DNA from: DAISVY01 sp036826635
Lineage (GTDB): Bacteria; Zixibacteria; MSB-5A5; GN15; FEB-12
DNA: 64,000 bases
Assembly: GCA_036826635.1 (NCBI GenBank)
Contig: DAISVY010000005.1
Location: 172,000 to 235,999 of the forward strand
Reading direction: 5' to 3'
Shown here: one piece after another, positions 8,890 to 18,631 of the stretch
Layout: each line of letters opens with the position of its first letter
How positions within the stretch are numbered: position 1 is the stretch's first letter
Made by a program: the position numbers and the translations under genes
Notes under the pieces: model-generated
The model's input: the letters and a program-made list of their open reading frames with translations, nothing else
What the model was told of the DNA's origin: nothing
Databases searched by the model: none

Positions 8890-8917
8890 AAGGCGACCGA
8901 TGACAACCGGTCGCCTT
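8890..8917. terminator. Bidirectional intrinsic terminator
   Basis: AAGGCGACCG (8890-8899) pairs with CGGTCGCCTT (8908-8917). It is followed by TAT on the plus strand and CTTTTATTC on the minus strand. It sits between the convergent chaperone and S9 peptidase genes. Confidence 0.8.
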
Positions 8918-8942
8918 TATCGCGATTCCCGTTTCGACGGGA

Positions 8943-10946
8943 CTATTTCATGACATGCATCATGGTGAAGACGTAATAGCTGGTGTACTCGTGAATGACC
9001 TGTGATTTGAACGAGCCACCATGACCGGCGTCGGTCTCTTCATAGTACCAGACCGGACGGCCGAGTTTGGACAGGACATAGGCGAAACGACGCGGATCCG
9101 ACGGCGGCACCCGGGGGTCATTGTAGCCGGCGGTGATCAGAATCGGTTTGACGGCGTTTTCGGCATAGAAGATCGGCGAGAGCTTATGCGTAAGATCCGA
9201 GCCAACCGGTCCGTATTCCTTTTCCCAACCCTTGGCGAAAACCTGAGAGCTGTTGCGATTGGTGTGGTCGACATCGGACACGCCCACCATTGAGACAACG
9301 CAGGCGATCTTCTCGGGTGCTTTCACGGCCAGCCAGTTGACCACGTAGCCACCGTACGAACCTCCCCACACGGCGATTTTCTCCGGGCTGGACCAGCCTT
9401 CGTCAATGAGATAATCAAGGGCCCGCTCACAGTCGATCAATGAAGCAAAGCGGCCCTCAAGGTTGTCCGCTCGTTCATAAGCCGGACCGTATCCGGTGGA
9501 GCCTCGCACGTTGGGGAACATGACCACGAAACCCTTGCTCAGAGCGAAGGCGATATTGCGCTGGAAGTGCGGCCGGCTCTGGCTGGGCGGGCCGCCGTGG
9601 TAACTGACAATAGCCGGACTGGAACCGTCGCGGGGGGCATTGCTGGGGGTGTACAGTAACGCCGGAATTTCGGTGCCATCCTCGGATTTGTACCGGATAA
9701 CCTTAACATCGATATGCGAGAAATCGAACCCGAAAGTGGACATTTTGCCGATCTGTTGGATTCCGGTTTCCCCAAGTTTTGCGCGGAAAGCTGTCGGCGG
9801 CACGGTCGGCGAGGAGAAGCTGAAAACCAGATCACCCAGATCGTTGGCCGAGATTTCGTCGGAACCCTGGCCGCCCAGCACGCCGATGTCGAGTTTCGGT
9901 ACGGTGACCGGGTTACCCTCGATATCTATGCCGACCAGCTCCGAATAGCCGTCATTGTTTACGGCCAGAACGATAACGCCCTGCTTCTTTATGAAGAGGA
10001 AGCCGTCGGTCGCTTTCATCGGATCGTACAACACTTCGAACTTCTTCGGTTTGGCGGGGTCGAGGGTGCATATTTTCATGAATTCATCTTCTTTTGACTC
10101 CGCCGAGGTCAGAGTAACGATACGACCGTCAGCCATGAAGCCGGCCGCCCAGAAGAGAGCTTTGTCGGACAGTTCGGTCACTTCGCCGGTGGCTACGTCC
10201 AGAAGAGCCAGTTGGGCTTCGGAGAACGAAAACCAGCGGATGAAGATTATCTTGCCGTTGGCATAGTCGACCGGGTAGAAAGCTCCGGCCTCGGAATAGA
10301 TCGTGTCCAGTATCCCGGTAGTGATGTTGTAATGACCGAAGTGCATTTCCTTAAGATTGTCGATATACAGATAAAACTCGTCGGGTTTATCTTCGTCGAA
10401 TATGACGCCGGAATAGCGGGTCGTGCGGCTCTCCAGTAGCGGTCGGAATTTCCCGTCGCGGGTGAAATACCAGATATCGTGCATTTCATCGCCGAACTTG
10501 TTCACCTTTACCAGCAGGTAGTCGCCGGAAGGGTGCACGGTGAAGTCGGTAATGATGAAACCTTCCTCGGTCCAGTTGTTGGGGGTGATCTGTATGGGCC
10601 AGCCCATCACGTCGTCCATATAAAACAGGGCGGCACTTTCGCCGGTGATGCGCATCTGGAAATAAATGCGTCCGGTGTTGTCGATCTGCGGGCTGCCGAT
10701 GTAGTCGATGCCCAGCAGGAACGACAGGTCGCGCATGGTGGGTTCCCAGTACTCCGACGAAGTAAGCATGTTCTCCGTGACCGCTTTGGTGCTGTCGATG
10801 TACGCCAGTATGCGAGCGGTGTCGGTTGTCACCCACGGGTCGATCTCGCCGAGCAACTGGTCGATTTTCCCTGATTCCTGGGCCGACGCAAGCGAGCCCA
10901 GAAGCAGAACCGCGAACAGAACTGCCATGACTGTTTTGGTTTTCAT
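8943..10946 (-). CDS. Exported S9 family (prolyl oligopeptidase-like) serine peptidase
   Basis: The protein has 667 residues. A signal peptide (MKTKTVMAVLFAVLLLGSLA) is followed by about 380 residues of beta-propeller-like sequence, then an alpha/beta-hydrolase domain. The nucleophile sits in GGSYGG (VWGGSYGGYVVN), the acid in GYNDPRVPPSD and the His in TDAGHGG. This is the S9C/acylaminoacyl-peptidase-like architecture, which cleaves short oligopeptides; the signal peptide places it in the periplasm or outside. GAGGAGG precedes the ATG. It is apparently monocistronic, and lies next to another exported oligopeptidase gene transcribed in the same direction. Confidence 0.93.
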   Translation of the reverse strand: MKTKTVMAVLFAVLLLGSLASAQESGKIDQLLGEIDPWVTTDTARILAYIDSTKAVTENMLTSSEYWEPTMRDLSFLLGIDYIGSPQIDNTGRIYFQMRITGESAALFYMDDVMGWPIQITPNNWTEEGFIITDFTVHPSGDYLLVKVNKFGDEMHDIWYFTRDGKFRPLLESRTTRYSGVIFDEDKPDEFYLYIDNLKEMHFGHYNITTGILDTIYSEAGAFYPVDYANGKIIFIRWFSFSEAQLALLDVATGEVTELSDKALFWAAGFMADGRIVTLTSAESKEDEFMKICTLDPAKPKKFEVLYDPMKATDGFLFIKKQGVIVLAVNNDGYSELVGIDIEGNPVTVPKLDIGVLGGQGSDEISANDLGDLVFSFSSPTVPPTAFRAKLGETGIQQIGKMSTFGFDFSHIDVKVIRYKSEDGTEIPALLYTPSNAPRDGSSPAIVSYHGGPPSQSRPHFQRNIAFALSKGFVVMFPNVRGSTGYGPAYERADNLEGRFASLIDCERALDYLIDEGWSSPEKIAVWGGSYGGYVVNWLAVKAPEKIACVVSMVGVSDVDHTNRNSSQVFAKGWEKEYGPVGSDLTHKLSPIFYAENAVKPILITAGYNDPRVPPSDPRRFAYVLSKLGRPVWYYEETDAGHGGSFKSQVIHEYTSYYVFTMMHVMK

Positions 10947-11079
10947 CCTTGCCTCCTCGTATCGTGTGTTTTTTGGCTGATAGTAGTCTCCGTTTGTTTC
11001 TCATGGTACGAATGAACAAAGCGACCTGTAAACCGAAAAAAAAACGACCAGCAAAGAATCGGGAAACGGCTTTTGGTCA

Positions 11080-11112
11080 TAATAAAAGGGACCGGCGATT
11101 GTGCCGGTCCCT
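11080..11112 (-). terminator. Intrinsic terminator of the PepF gene
   Basis: AGGGACCGGC (11087-11096) pairs perfectly with GCCGGTCCCT (11103-11112). On the minus strand it is followed by TTTTATTATG. Confidence 0.8.
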
Positions 11113-11145
11113 GCGATCTTTTCTAAGTAGGTTCGTTTCAGACTA

Positions 11146-13038
11146 TCAGCTTTCGTCGAGCAGCCTTTCCATTTCGTCGACAAGTTCGCCGAAAAGTTTG
11201 ATCGTTCGCTCTATCGGTTCCGGTTGGGTCATATCCACCCCGGCGTCTTTGAGAATATCGACCGGGTTTTTGGATGAACCGATTGTCAGGAAAGCCAGGT
11301 ATTTATCCAGCGCGCCCGGCTGGTCTTCCATAATTTTCTGCGAAAGAGCCTGAGCGGCGGCGTAGCTGGTGGCGTACTGATAGACGTAGTACTCCCGATA
11401 GAAGTGGTAAACCTTGAGGCAGCCCATATCGTTGTTGGGGCCGATGACCAGGTCCGGGCCGTAGTACTTCTGGAAAATATCACGATAGGTTTTGCGGAAA
11501 TAGTCCAGTGATGTTGCGCCGCCGTTTTCGACGTGTTCATGGATGACCTGTTCATATTCCGAGAACATTACCTGAGTGAAGAAAGTCCCCTCGATCTGTT
11601 CGATGTAATGATTCAGCAGGCTGATCTTCTCGGCTTTGGTTTCGGCGTGGGAAAGGAGATACTTCATCAGAACAGCTTCGTTGCACGTTGAAGCTACTTC
11701 GGCGGTGAACAACGAGTGACCATGATAGATATACGGTTCGTGCCGATGGCCGTAGTAGGAGTGCAGGGCGTGGCCCATTTCGTGAGCCAGGGTGAAGATA
11801 TTGTCGAGCATGCCGCTGAAGTTGATCAGGACATAGGGGTGCGAGGTATACGTGCCCCAGTTGTAAGCTCCGGAACCTTTGCCCTCGGTTTCGTACACGT
11901 CGACCCAGCCGCCGTCGAGACCGTGTTTGAAATTCTTGAGATACTCCTTACCGAGCGGCTTGAGTCCTTCAAGGCATATCTCTTTGGCTTCTTCGTAAGT
12001 GTATTCCCGGTCGAATTCCGGGGCCATCGGGACCGAAAGATCATAGGTGTACATAGTGTCGAGAGCCATGATTTTCTTGCGCAGAGCGGTCCATTTGTGA
12101 AGCACCGAGAGATTATCGTTGACGGTCTGGATAAGATTATGGAAGACTTCTTTCGGGATGCCGTTTCCGTCGAGGGAATTCTCCAGACAACTGTTGTATT
12201 TTCGCGCGCGCATGTACAGAAGGTCTTTTTCGAGCGAGGAACCGAGCGTGGCGGCGAGAGTGTTGGCATATTTGAGCCATGAGGACTGCACCGTGTCATT
12301 GGCCGTGCGGCGCATGTCGCGATCTGTCCCTTTGAGAAGGCGGGAATATCTGCCCGAGGTCAGTTCCACCGTGTCGCCATCGCGTTCGACCACTCGGCCC
12401 ATTTTGTGGTCGGCATTGTCGATCATGTTGAAGATCTTAAGAGGGGCCCGGGCCACGGGACTGACGAGAGCCAGAAGTTCTTCGCCTTCGCTCGAGAGCA
12501 CATGATTTCTCGTGCGCATTTTCTCTTCGATGTAAAAGCGGTAAACGTTCAGTTCTTCGTTGGCCTGCAGAAAAGATTCCAGCGTGGCTTCATCCAGGGA
12601 AAGGATTTCCGGCTCTATGAAGGCTGTCGCCTGATCCAGACGAGAGTCCAGAGCCGCGATTCTCCCGGCCAGCTCCTGGTATTTGCTGATGCGATTGTCT
12701 TCGTCGAGCTTGAGGTTGGCATACACGTACAGGTTGCCGTCGATATTGCCCAGACTGTCCCTGAGCTTCAGGCAGGCCAGCAGGGTCTCGGGGGAATCAC
12801 CGAGGTGCCCCTCGTACGGTTCGAAGGCCGTCAGGCTGCTTTCCAGCAGGGCGAAATCATTTTCCCAAGCGTCGATGTCCGGGTACATATCTTCGAGATT
12901 CCACTTGTACTTATCGTCTATGTCGGCTCGTTGCGGTATGCCGCCTTCGTCGGCCTGAAGGTACGGGCACAGCATCAATAAGATGGCGCTGAGCAGAATC
13001 ATAGCGGTGGTGCGTTGTCGGTTTTGTCTTTGCTTCAT
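11146..13038 (-). CDS. pepF: Exported oligoendopeptidase F (M3 family metallopeptidase)
   Basis: The protein has 630 residues: a hydrophobic signal sequence (residues about 11-29), a PepF N-terminal domain beginning near KWNLEDMYPDIDAWE, and the M3 catalytic domain with the zinc motif LAHEMGHALHSYYGH. The motif supplies the two His ligands and Glu; further acidic residues follow in FTAEVASTCNE. PepF enzymes cut oligopeptides of roughly 7-17 residues. They are usually cytoplasmic, so the export signal is notable. With the neighbouring S9 peptidase it suggests periplasmic peptide scavenging. GAGGACCG precedes the ATG. Confidence 0.92.
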   Translation of the reverse strand: MKQRQNRQRTTAMILLSAILLMLCPYLQADEGGIPQRADIDDKYKWNLEDMYPDIDAWENDFALLESSLTAFEPYEGHLGDSPETLLACLKLRDSLGNIDGNLYVYANLKLDEDNRISKYQELAGRIAALDSRLDQATAFIEPEILSLDEATLESFLQANEELNVYRFYIEEKMRTRNHVLSSEGEELLALVSPVARAPLKIFNMIDNADHKMGRVVERDGDTVELTSGRYSRLLKGTDRDMRRTANDTVQSSWLKYANTLAATLGSSLEKDLLYMRARKYNSCLENSLDGNGIPKEVFHNLIQTVNDNLSVLHKWTALRKKIMALDTMYTYDLSVPMAPEFDREYTYEEAKEICLEGLKPLGKEYLKNFKHGLDGGWVDVYETEGKGSGAYNWGTYTSHPYVLINFSGMLDNIFTLAHEMGHALHSYYGHRHEPYIYHGHSLFTAEVASTCNEAVLMKYLLSHAETKAEKISLLNHYIEQIEGTFFTQVMFSEYEQVIHEHVENGGATSLDYFRKTYRDIFQKYYGPDLVIGPNNDMGCLKVYHFYREYYVYQYATSYAAAQALSQKIMEDQPGALDKYLAFLTIGSSKNPVDILKDAGVDMTQPEPIERTIKLFGELVDEMERLLDES

Positions 13039-13164
13039 CGGTCCTCCAGCGGTAAATTATTGGAGCAGTGTGTTATTTGCCTGCATGCGATACTTGCGCA
13101 GCTAAGGCTGCCATTATACGCCAAAAGGTGCAAACGTGCAAATCGATTCAAGGACAGGTGGAAA

Positions 13165-13566
13165 ATGTATACGTTCAATACCACGGTAAGATTGTACGAT
13201 ACGGACGGGGCGGGGTTGCTGTTTTTCGGTAATCATTTCCGTTTGGCCCACGAGACTTACGAGGTTTATCTGGACACGTGCGGTCTGAATATAGGTAAGA
13301 TCGTGCGTGAAGGGATGATACTCCTGCCGATTATTCAGGCTAAGGCCGACTATACCGAAATGGTTTTTACCGGGGATGATTTGCGGATCGAAATGACCGC
13401 GGCCAATGTTTCCGCTCACTCCTATGTGCTTGATTTCAATATGTTTAATCAGGCGGAAACGAAGATCGGGACGGTGCGCACCGTGCACGTTTGTCTGGAT
13501 GGGAAAACGCACGAAAAGATAGATATTCCGGACGATTTGAAAGCCGCTCTTGAGGCTTTGCGTTAG
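13165..13566 (+). CDS. 4HBT hot-dog thioesterase, probable DHNA-CoA thioesterase
   Basis: The protein has 133 residues from the ATG at 13165, preceded by AAGGACAGGTGG; an upstream extension to 13015 overlaps the divergent pepF start and was rejected. YDTDGAGLLFFGNHFRLAHE is the 4-hydroxybenzoyl-CoA thioesterase signature, with Asp in TDGAG as the catalytic residue. It runs convergently into menE and overlaps its stop by four bases. The menaquinone operon otherwise lacks the enzyme hydrolysing 1,4-dihydroxy-2-naphthoyl-CoA, so this is the natural candidate for that step. The substrate is inferred from context; other acyl-CoAs are possible. Confidence 0.8.
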   Translation: MYTFNTTVRLYDTDGAGLLFFGNHFRLAHETYEVYLDTCGLNIGKIVREGMILLPIIQAKADYTEMVFTGDDLRIEMTAANVSAHSYVLDFNMFNQAETKIGTVRTVHVCLDGKTHEKIDIPDDLKAALEALR

Positions 13567-14987
13567 TTGTGCGTCCGGTCGATCCGGGAAGCCAGGTTTT
13601 TGAACCAGACGCGATCCGGTTTCATGCCGGGCTCTCGATCTTCCCGGGGCCATGAATAAAAAGCATCCGGTATCATGAAGCGGGGCAGCCACTGCTCCAA
13701 AAATTTGACCAGTTCCTGATCGCTCATCTTCAAATTTCTGATATAAGCTACCGGGCGATGTCCGAACTCCGCATCTTCGACCGGCACGACGACAGCTTCT
13801 TCGATCTGCGGGTGACGGCACAGCACGGCCTCGATTTGTTCGGGCTGGATGTTTTCGCCCCCGGAGATGAACATGTTGTCACGACGTCCGATGACTTGCA
13901 GGCAGCCGTTTTCGTCAATTGCGCCGATATCGCCGGTGGCAAACCAGCCGAGATTGTCGAGTTGGCGGGTGATTCGTGGACCATCGACATAACCCTTGAA
14001 AAGCGAGTGGCCGCTTACCATGATCTCGCCGTTCTCCGATAATCTCAAGCGAGCGTACTGAAGTACGATCATCTGATCGGAATCGGGAGATCGGGAGGTG
14101 GCCACTTGGGAAGCCATCTCGGTTAACCCGTAACTTCTGTACACCGGCAGACCGAGCTGGCGGGCATCTTCGATAAGCTCCGGTGGTTGCGGTCCGCCTC
14201 CGACCAACACGGCTTTGAGACCGGTCAGAGATCGGGCCACGGCGAGTGGATTATCGAGCAGGCGTCGCAATTGGGTGGGGACCAGTGAGATATGACTGAT
14301 ACCTGTCGATGTGATAGCGTCGGGCAAATCGCCGCCGGCTGCGGCTATTACAACCGTGCCGGCGCCCAGCACGCAGCGCATGATAATTCCCAGCCCGCCG
14401 ACATGGTAAACCGGAAGCGACAGCAGCCAGCGGTCACCCGGTTGAACCCGGATATTCTTGTTCGAGCCCAGGGCGTTGTAGTAATGATTGCCGAGACTGT
14501 GTAGAACGGCCTTGGGTTGACCGGCACTGCCGGATGTAAAAAGGATCGTTGCCGGTTGAATGGTGTCCAGAGCCAGAGGTTCGGTTGTCCTGTCCGTATC
14601 CGCGGTACCCAGTACGGCCAGGTCGATACGGGCAAGGTTGGGCAGGGTATGTTCGATTGTACTGCCGGGCATAACGACTTGTTGTCGGCATGTGGCCATC
14701 CGGGCCTGAGCCGCCAGAACGTTCGGCGGGAAACGGGGACTGAGCAGACAGGCCACGGCTTTCAGTCGGAAAAGCGCGTAGAGGATTATGGGATATTCGA
14801 TTCGGTTGTTGTCGACAATGGCGACACGGTCGCCCTCGGAGACTCCGGCCGCTCGAAGCCGGGTCGCGGTCTGCGCTACAAGACGATCAAACTGGGCGTA
14901 GGTCAACTCCCGGTCGGTGTCAATCAAAGCCGGCTGGTCGGGGAAGTTGAGCGCTGCGCTGGCCAGAGGGCAGGGTATTTCAGCCAT
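13563..14987 (-). CDS. menE: o-Succinylbenzoate-CoA ligase
   Basis: The protein has 474 residues and belongs to the ANL adenylating family. P-loop TILFTSGSAGQPKAVLHS, the YRSYGLTEMASQVA core, the ATGDIGAIDENG motif and the hinge GRRDNMFISGGENIQPEQIE are all present. MenE activates o-succinylbenzoate to its CoA thioester with ATP in the menaquinone pathway. Its ATG overlaps the end of menC by eight bases. It is the last gene of the men operon and collides tail-to-tail with the thioesterase gene. Confidence 0.93.
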   Translation of the reverse strand: MAEIPCPLASAALNFPDQPALIDTDRELTYAQFDRLVAQTATRLRAAGVSEGDRVAIVDNNRIEYPIILYALFRLKAVACLLSPRFPPNVLAAQARMATCRQQVVMPGSTIEHTLPNLARIDLAVLGTADTDRTTEPLALDTIQPATILFTSGSAGQPKAVLHSLGNHYYNALGSNKNIRVQPGDRWLLSLPVYHVGGLGIIMRCVLGAGTVVIAAAGGDLPDAITSTGISHISLVPTQLRRLLDNPLAVARSLTGLKAVLVGGGPQPPELIEDARQLGLPVYRSYGLTEMASQVATSRSPDSDQMIVLQYARLRLSENGEIMVSGHSLFKGYVDGPRITRQLDNLGWFATGDIGAIDENGCLQVIGRRDNMFISGGENIQPEQIEAVLCRHPQIEEAVVVPVEDAEFGHRPVAYIRNLKMSDQELVKFLEQWLPRFMIPDAFYSWPREDREPGMKPDRVWFKNLASRIDRTHN

Positions 14988-16110
14988 GGTGCTCCTGTCG
15001 GTCGGGGATTTCGGTCAGCAACGACAGGTTCACTGTAGCCGCCGCCCGGGCGGCCTGTCCGATCATGATCCTGCCGCCGGTTGTCTTGAGCGGATCGGTA
15101 AGCAGATCCTTTTCCAGCCAGTCGGCGGTGCCCAGCCCGGCCGCGATGTTGGGACTGCCAAACGCCGCCGTTAACTGAGTAAGGAAAGCAAGGGTGAGAG
15201 AGCTTTCGAAAGATGACGTGATGATGGTTCGTAGTCCCGGCTTGCGGGCCGCGCGCGCAAAGGCCGCCGCACGCTCAACTCCTCCCAGCAGGGTGGGTTT
15301 TACGATCATGGCGGTACAGCCGGCAAACTCTTCCAGACCGGCCGGCTCTATGTCGAGCAGGGTTTCATCGATGGCTATCGGCAGGTTGATTCCTTCGGTG
15401 TGAAGTTTCTGGATGAAGCGCGGCAGGGCCGAGGCGTCCTGCAGCGGTTCCTCGATGTATTCGATGTTAAAGTCACGCAGGCTTCGGGCGAAGATCAGGG
15501 CCTGTTGTTCGGTCCAGGTGCGATTGGCATCGAGGCGCAGATGAGTTCGGGTATCCAGTTCGTGAATGACGTTGCCGACCGTGTCGAGATCTTCTTTCAT
15601 ATCGTTACGGCCGACTTTCAGTTTGATTGCCCGGTAGCCCTGACGCTGGAAAGCTCTGGTTTCTTCCGTGACTTTTTCCGCTCGGTTGATCAGCAAGCCG
15701 TTGATGCGAATTGTCTCGCGCGGGTTTGCGGTCAGCAGCCGGGCGGGTATAACCGACCGCTCGGCGGCCAGCAGGTTGATTATAGCCATCTCCAGAGCAA
15801 AGCGAGCGGATGCCGCGAGAGGAAATTCCCCTAGGAGGTGTTCGAAACCGCCGTCAAGCAATTCGATACCTTCAGGTATTGCGGTATCATGTAACCGCGG
15901 TGCGACAGCCGGCAATTGTGCCGACACTTCGTCGAGGCTTTCTTTCGAGAAGCCGGGCAGCGGTGCCGCTTCTCCCCAACCGCACGCTCCGCTTTCGGCG
16001 ATCAGACGGACAAGGATTCCGTCGCGCCGTTCAATTGTCCTTTCTCTCAAGGGAAGTGACCCGGTCAGCGGAAGCGAGTAACGATAAATGTTGCTGTCGA
16101 CGATTTTCAT
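14980..16110 (-). CDS. menC: o-Succinylbenzoate synthase
   Basis: The protein has 376 residues and is an enolase-superfamily enzyme (muconate-lactonising subgroup). It has the catalytic-lysine stretch AIKLKVGRN, then LRLDANRTW, the metal ligands in YIEEPLQD and AIDETL, and the late Lys in MIVKPTLLGG. It dehydrates SHCHC to o-succinylbenzoate. The start is the ATG at 16110 inside an ATGA overlap with the menA stop; a six-codon-longer reading exists but lacks a ribosome site. Confidence 0.93.
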   Translation of the reverse strand: MKIVDSNIYRYSLPLTGSLPLRERTIERRDGILVRLIAESGACGWGEAAPLPGFSKESLDEVSAQLPAVAPRLHDTAIPEGIELLDGGFEHLLGEFPLAASARFALEMAIINLLAAERSVIPARLLTANPRETIRINGLLINRAEKVTEETRAFQRQGYRAIKLKVGRNDMKEDLDTVGNVIHELDTRTHLRLDANRTWTEQQALIFARSLRDFNIEYIEEPLQDASALPRFIQKLHTEGINLPIAIDETLLDIEPAGLEEFAGCTAMIVKPTLLGGVERAAAFARAARKPGLRTIITSSFESSLTLAFLTQLTAAFGSPNIAAGLGTADWLEKDLLTDPLKTTGGRIMIGQAARAAATVNLSLLTEIPDRQEHHG

Positions 16111-16988
16111 ATGATCCAGGTAACACAAAAAATCAGACTGTAAAGCAGCAGCAATCGCCCGGTGGCCGCCAGGGTATCGTTGAGTTTCTCACCGCTGGTT
16201 TTGCATACGTCTCTGACGGTCGGGAGGGCGGGCAAAAAGATGAGGCTGCTAATCAGCGCGTACGGGCCGCCGTCGAGTTTGACCACCAGCACCACCGGCA
16301 CCAGACAGGTCAGAGCCAGACACGAGATATACTCGGCGATGGCGAAAGATCTGCCGAATCGCACGGCCAGTGTTTTCTTGTTTGCTTTTCGGTCGCCGTC
16401 TATATCACGCAGGTTGTTCACGGTGAGCAGCGCCACCGAGAGGAAGCCGGGGGCCAGTCCGGCGATTATTGCCGTGTTGGTTATCGTCAGTGTCTGTACA
16501 TAGTACGTGCCGCCCACGGCTACCGGTCCGAAGAAAACCAGCACGAACAAATCGGCCAGACCGGTGTAGCCGAGCGGATAAGGTCCGCCGGTGTACATGA
16601 TACCGAATATAATAGAGAGCAAACCGATAATTACAATCGGCCAGCCTCCGCGCCAGACAAGGTACATGCCCACCAAAAGAGCAAGGATGAAAACTATGAT
16701 CGTGGCCATGCGTGTGGCCGACGGGGTTACCAGACCGGCCTGGGTCACTCGCATGGGGCCGAGACGTTCTTCCGTATCGGTACCTTTCTGGTGATCGAAA
16801 TAATCGTTGGCCAAATTGGTCCCGATCTGTATGAGCAGTGCGCCGATACAGGCGGCCAGCGCCGCCGGGGCATAAAATCCCCCGTCGGTCCACGCCAGAG
16901 CGGTGCCGATCAGCACCGGTGATACGGCGGCCGGAAGCGTCTTGGGCCGGGCGGCCAGAAACCAGACCTGTGCTTTTGAAGGCGGCAT
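16107..16988 (-). CDS. menA: 1,4-Dihydroxy-2-naphthoate polyprenyltransferase
   Basis: The protein has 293 residues and is a UbiA-superfamily integral membrane enzyme with about nine membrane helices. The first Asp-rich motif is NLANDYFDHQKGTD and the second NNLRDIDGDRKANKKTLAV; both coordinate Mg-prenyl diphosphate. It attaches the isoprenoid chain to DHNA to give demethylmenaquinone in the inner membrane. The menA start lies three bases downstream of the menB stop. Confidence 0.94.
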   Translation of the reverse strand: MPPSKAQVWFLAARPKTLPAAVSPVLIGTALAWTDGGFYAPAALAACIGALLIQIGTNLANDYFDHQKGTDTEERLGPMRVTQAGLVTPSATRMATIIVFILALLVGMYLVWRGGWPIVIIGLLSIIFGIMYTGGPYPLGYTGLADLFVLVFFGPVAVGGTYYVQTLTITNTAIIAGLAPGFLSVALLTVNNLRDIDGDRKANKKTLAVRFGRSFAIAEYISCLALTCLVPVVLVVKLDGGPYALISSLIFLPALPTVRDVCKTSGEKLNDTLAATGRLLLLYSLIFCVTWII

Positions 16989-16991
16989 GGT

Positions 16992-17813
16992 CTACGGCTG
17001 ACGGTGGAATTTGGAGAAATTCGGTTGACGTTTCTCGTTGAAGGCGTTGCGGCCTTCCTGACCTTCCTCGGTCATGTAGAAAAGCATGGTGGCGTTGCCG
17101 GCCAGTTCCTGAAGTCCGGCCTGACCGTCACAGTCGGCGTTCAGGGCCGCTTTCAGACAGCGGATGGCGATGGGTGAATTGGCCAGTATTTCACGACACC
17201 AGGCCACGGTTTCCTGTTCGAGTTGAGCATACGGCACGACAGTGTTGATCAGACCCATGTCAAGAGCCTGACGGGCGTCGTATTGGCGACACAGAAACCA
17301 GATCTCGCGCGCTTTTTTTTGTCCGACAATACGAGCCAGATAGCCGGCTCCGTAACCGCCGTCGAAAGAACCCACCCGGGGTCCGGTTTGACCGAAAACG
17401 GCGTTGTCGGCCGCAATCGTCAGGTCACACATCAGGTGGAGCACATGCCCGCCACCGATAGCGTAACCGGCCACCATGGCTACGATGGGTTTGGGACAGG
17501 TGCGCATCTGGCGCTGGAAATCCAGCACGTTCAGACGGTTCACGCCGGATTCGTCGGTATAGCCGGCCTCGCCGCGGATTCTCTGATCGCCGCCGGAGCA
17601 GAACGCTTTTTCCCCTTGGCCGGTCAGAATAATCACACCGATGTCGGCGTCCTGTCGGGCATCTTCGAGAGCCAGCGACATTTCCTGAACAGTCAGGGGC
17701 CGGAAGGCATTGCGTACTTCGGGTCGGTTAATGGTGATTTTAGCCATGCCGTCGAGCTTGTGATATTTTATGTCGGTAAACCGGCGGGCTTCGATCCAGG
17801 GTAACGTTGTCAT
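16992..17813 (-). CDS. menB: 1,4-Dihydroxy-2-naphthoyl-CoA synthase
   Basis: The protein has 273 residues, the usual MenB length, and a crotonase fold. Features are TINRPEVRNAFRPLTV, the CoA-binding FCSGGDQRIRGE, VAGYAIGGGHVLHL for the oxyanion hole, and the MenB-typical GSFDGGYGAGYLARIVG. It closes the second ring from o-succinylbenzoyl-CoA. The start is the ATG at 17813 in an ATGA overlap with the menH stop; the 16-codon-longer frame has no ribosome site. Confidence 0.95.
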   Translation of the reverse strand: MTTLPWIEARRFTDIKYHKLDGMAKITINRPEVRNAFRPLTVQEMSLALEDARQDADIGVIILTGQGEKAFCSGGDQRIRGEAGYTDESGVNRLNVLDFQRQMRTCPKPIVAMVAGYAIGGGHVLHLMCDLTIAADNAVFGQTGPRVGSFDGGYGAGYLARIVGQKKAREIWFLCRQYDARQALDMGLINTVVPYAQLEQETVAWCREILANSPIAIRCLKAALNADCDGQAGLQELAGNATMLFYMTEEGQEGRNAFNEKRQPNFSKFHRQP

Positions 17814-18625
17814 AGCGGTTTTTCCTGTTCTTCTGCGAGAAATCGTTCGATCTGTCGGCAAAACTCATCCGGTCGATCCAGATGCGTGTTGTGACCGGCA
17901 TTGGCAATTATAGCCGTTTGGCTGCGCGGGCACAAGTGGTGCATTTCCCCGGCAAGGCGGCGGAATTTGGCGTCGTTGGCGCCCGCCACGAAAAACAAGC
18001 GCGATGAGGTCGCACTCAGATCGTCCCATAATGAAGGCTGTGCACCGGTCCCCATGAAGCGCAGAGATCGGGCCAGACCCGACGGGTGTCCGTGTCGTCG
18101 CCGTTCGATCATTGCCCGGAAAGCATCGCTCTGTCGGTCGAGACCGGCAAAGATCGGTTGCCGATACCATTCGTCAAGAAAGCTGTCGAAATCGACGGGC
18201 AACAGTTTTTGAGCTACCTGGTCGTCATGGTGGCGGCGTTGCGACCGTTCGTCATCTGTTTTCAGTCCGGGCGAGGCGGATTCGATAACCACCCCGGTGA
18301 AACGTTCCGGGTAACGGACGGCCAGATAGAGAGCCAGACGGCCGCCCATCGAATAACCGATCAGGTGGCAGCGGTCGATCTTCTCGCTGTCCAGCAGTTC
18401 AAGCAGCAGACCGGCACAGCCCGACATTTCGAACCTTCGGTCGGGCAACTTCTGCGAGGAACCGTGACCGGGCAGGTCAACACTGAGATGGGCACAAACA
18501 TCGGTTCGGAGTGTTATTATTTCGTCCCAGTCTTCTTTACAGCCAAGGAAGCCATGGAGGTAAAGCGTCACCGGGCGGTCGGTGTTTCCGTGCCGACGAT
18601 AGCTGAGGGCAGACAGATCGGACAT
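17810..18625 (-). CDS. menH: SHCHC synthase (alpha/beta hydrolase)
   Basis: The protein has 271 residues. LYLHGFLGCKEDW forms the oxyanion-hole region, the nucleophile sits in LIGYSMGGRLAL, the acid in VAGANDAKF and the His in NAGHNTHLDRPDEF. This is the MenH pattern; it eliminates pyruvate from SEPHCHC. It sits six bases after menD, as in many men operons, which supports MenH over a generic hydrolase. Confidence 0.9.
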   Translation of the reverse strand: MSDLSALSYRRHGNTDRPVTLYLHGFLGCKEDWDEIITLRTDVCAHLSVDLPGHGSSQKLPDRRFEMSGCAGLLLELLDSEKIDRCHLIGYSMGGRLALYLAVRYPERFTGVVIESASPGLKTDDERSQRRHHDDQVAQKLLPVDFDSFLDEWYRQPIFAGLDRQSDAFRAMIERRRHGHPSGLARSLRFMGTGAQPSLWDDLSATSSRLFFVAGANDAKFRRLAGEMHHLCPRSQTAIIANAGHNTHLDRPDEFCRQIERFLAEEQEKPL

Positions 18626-18631
18626 AGTTCG

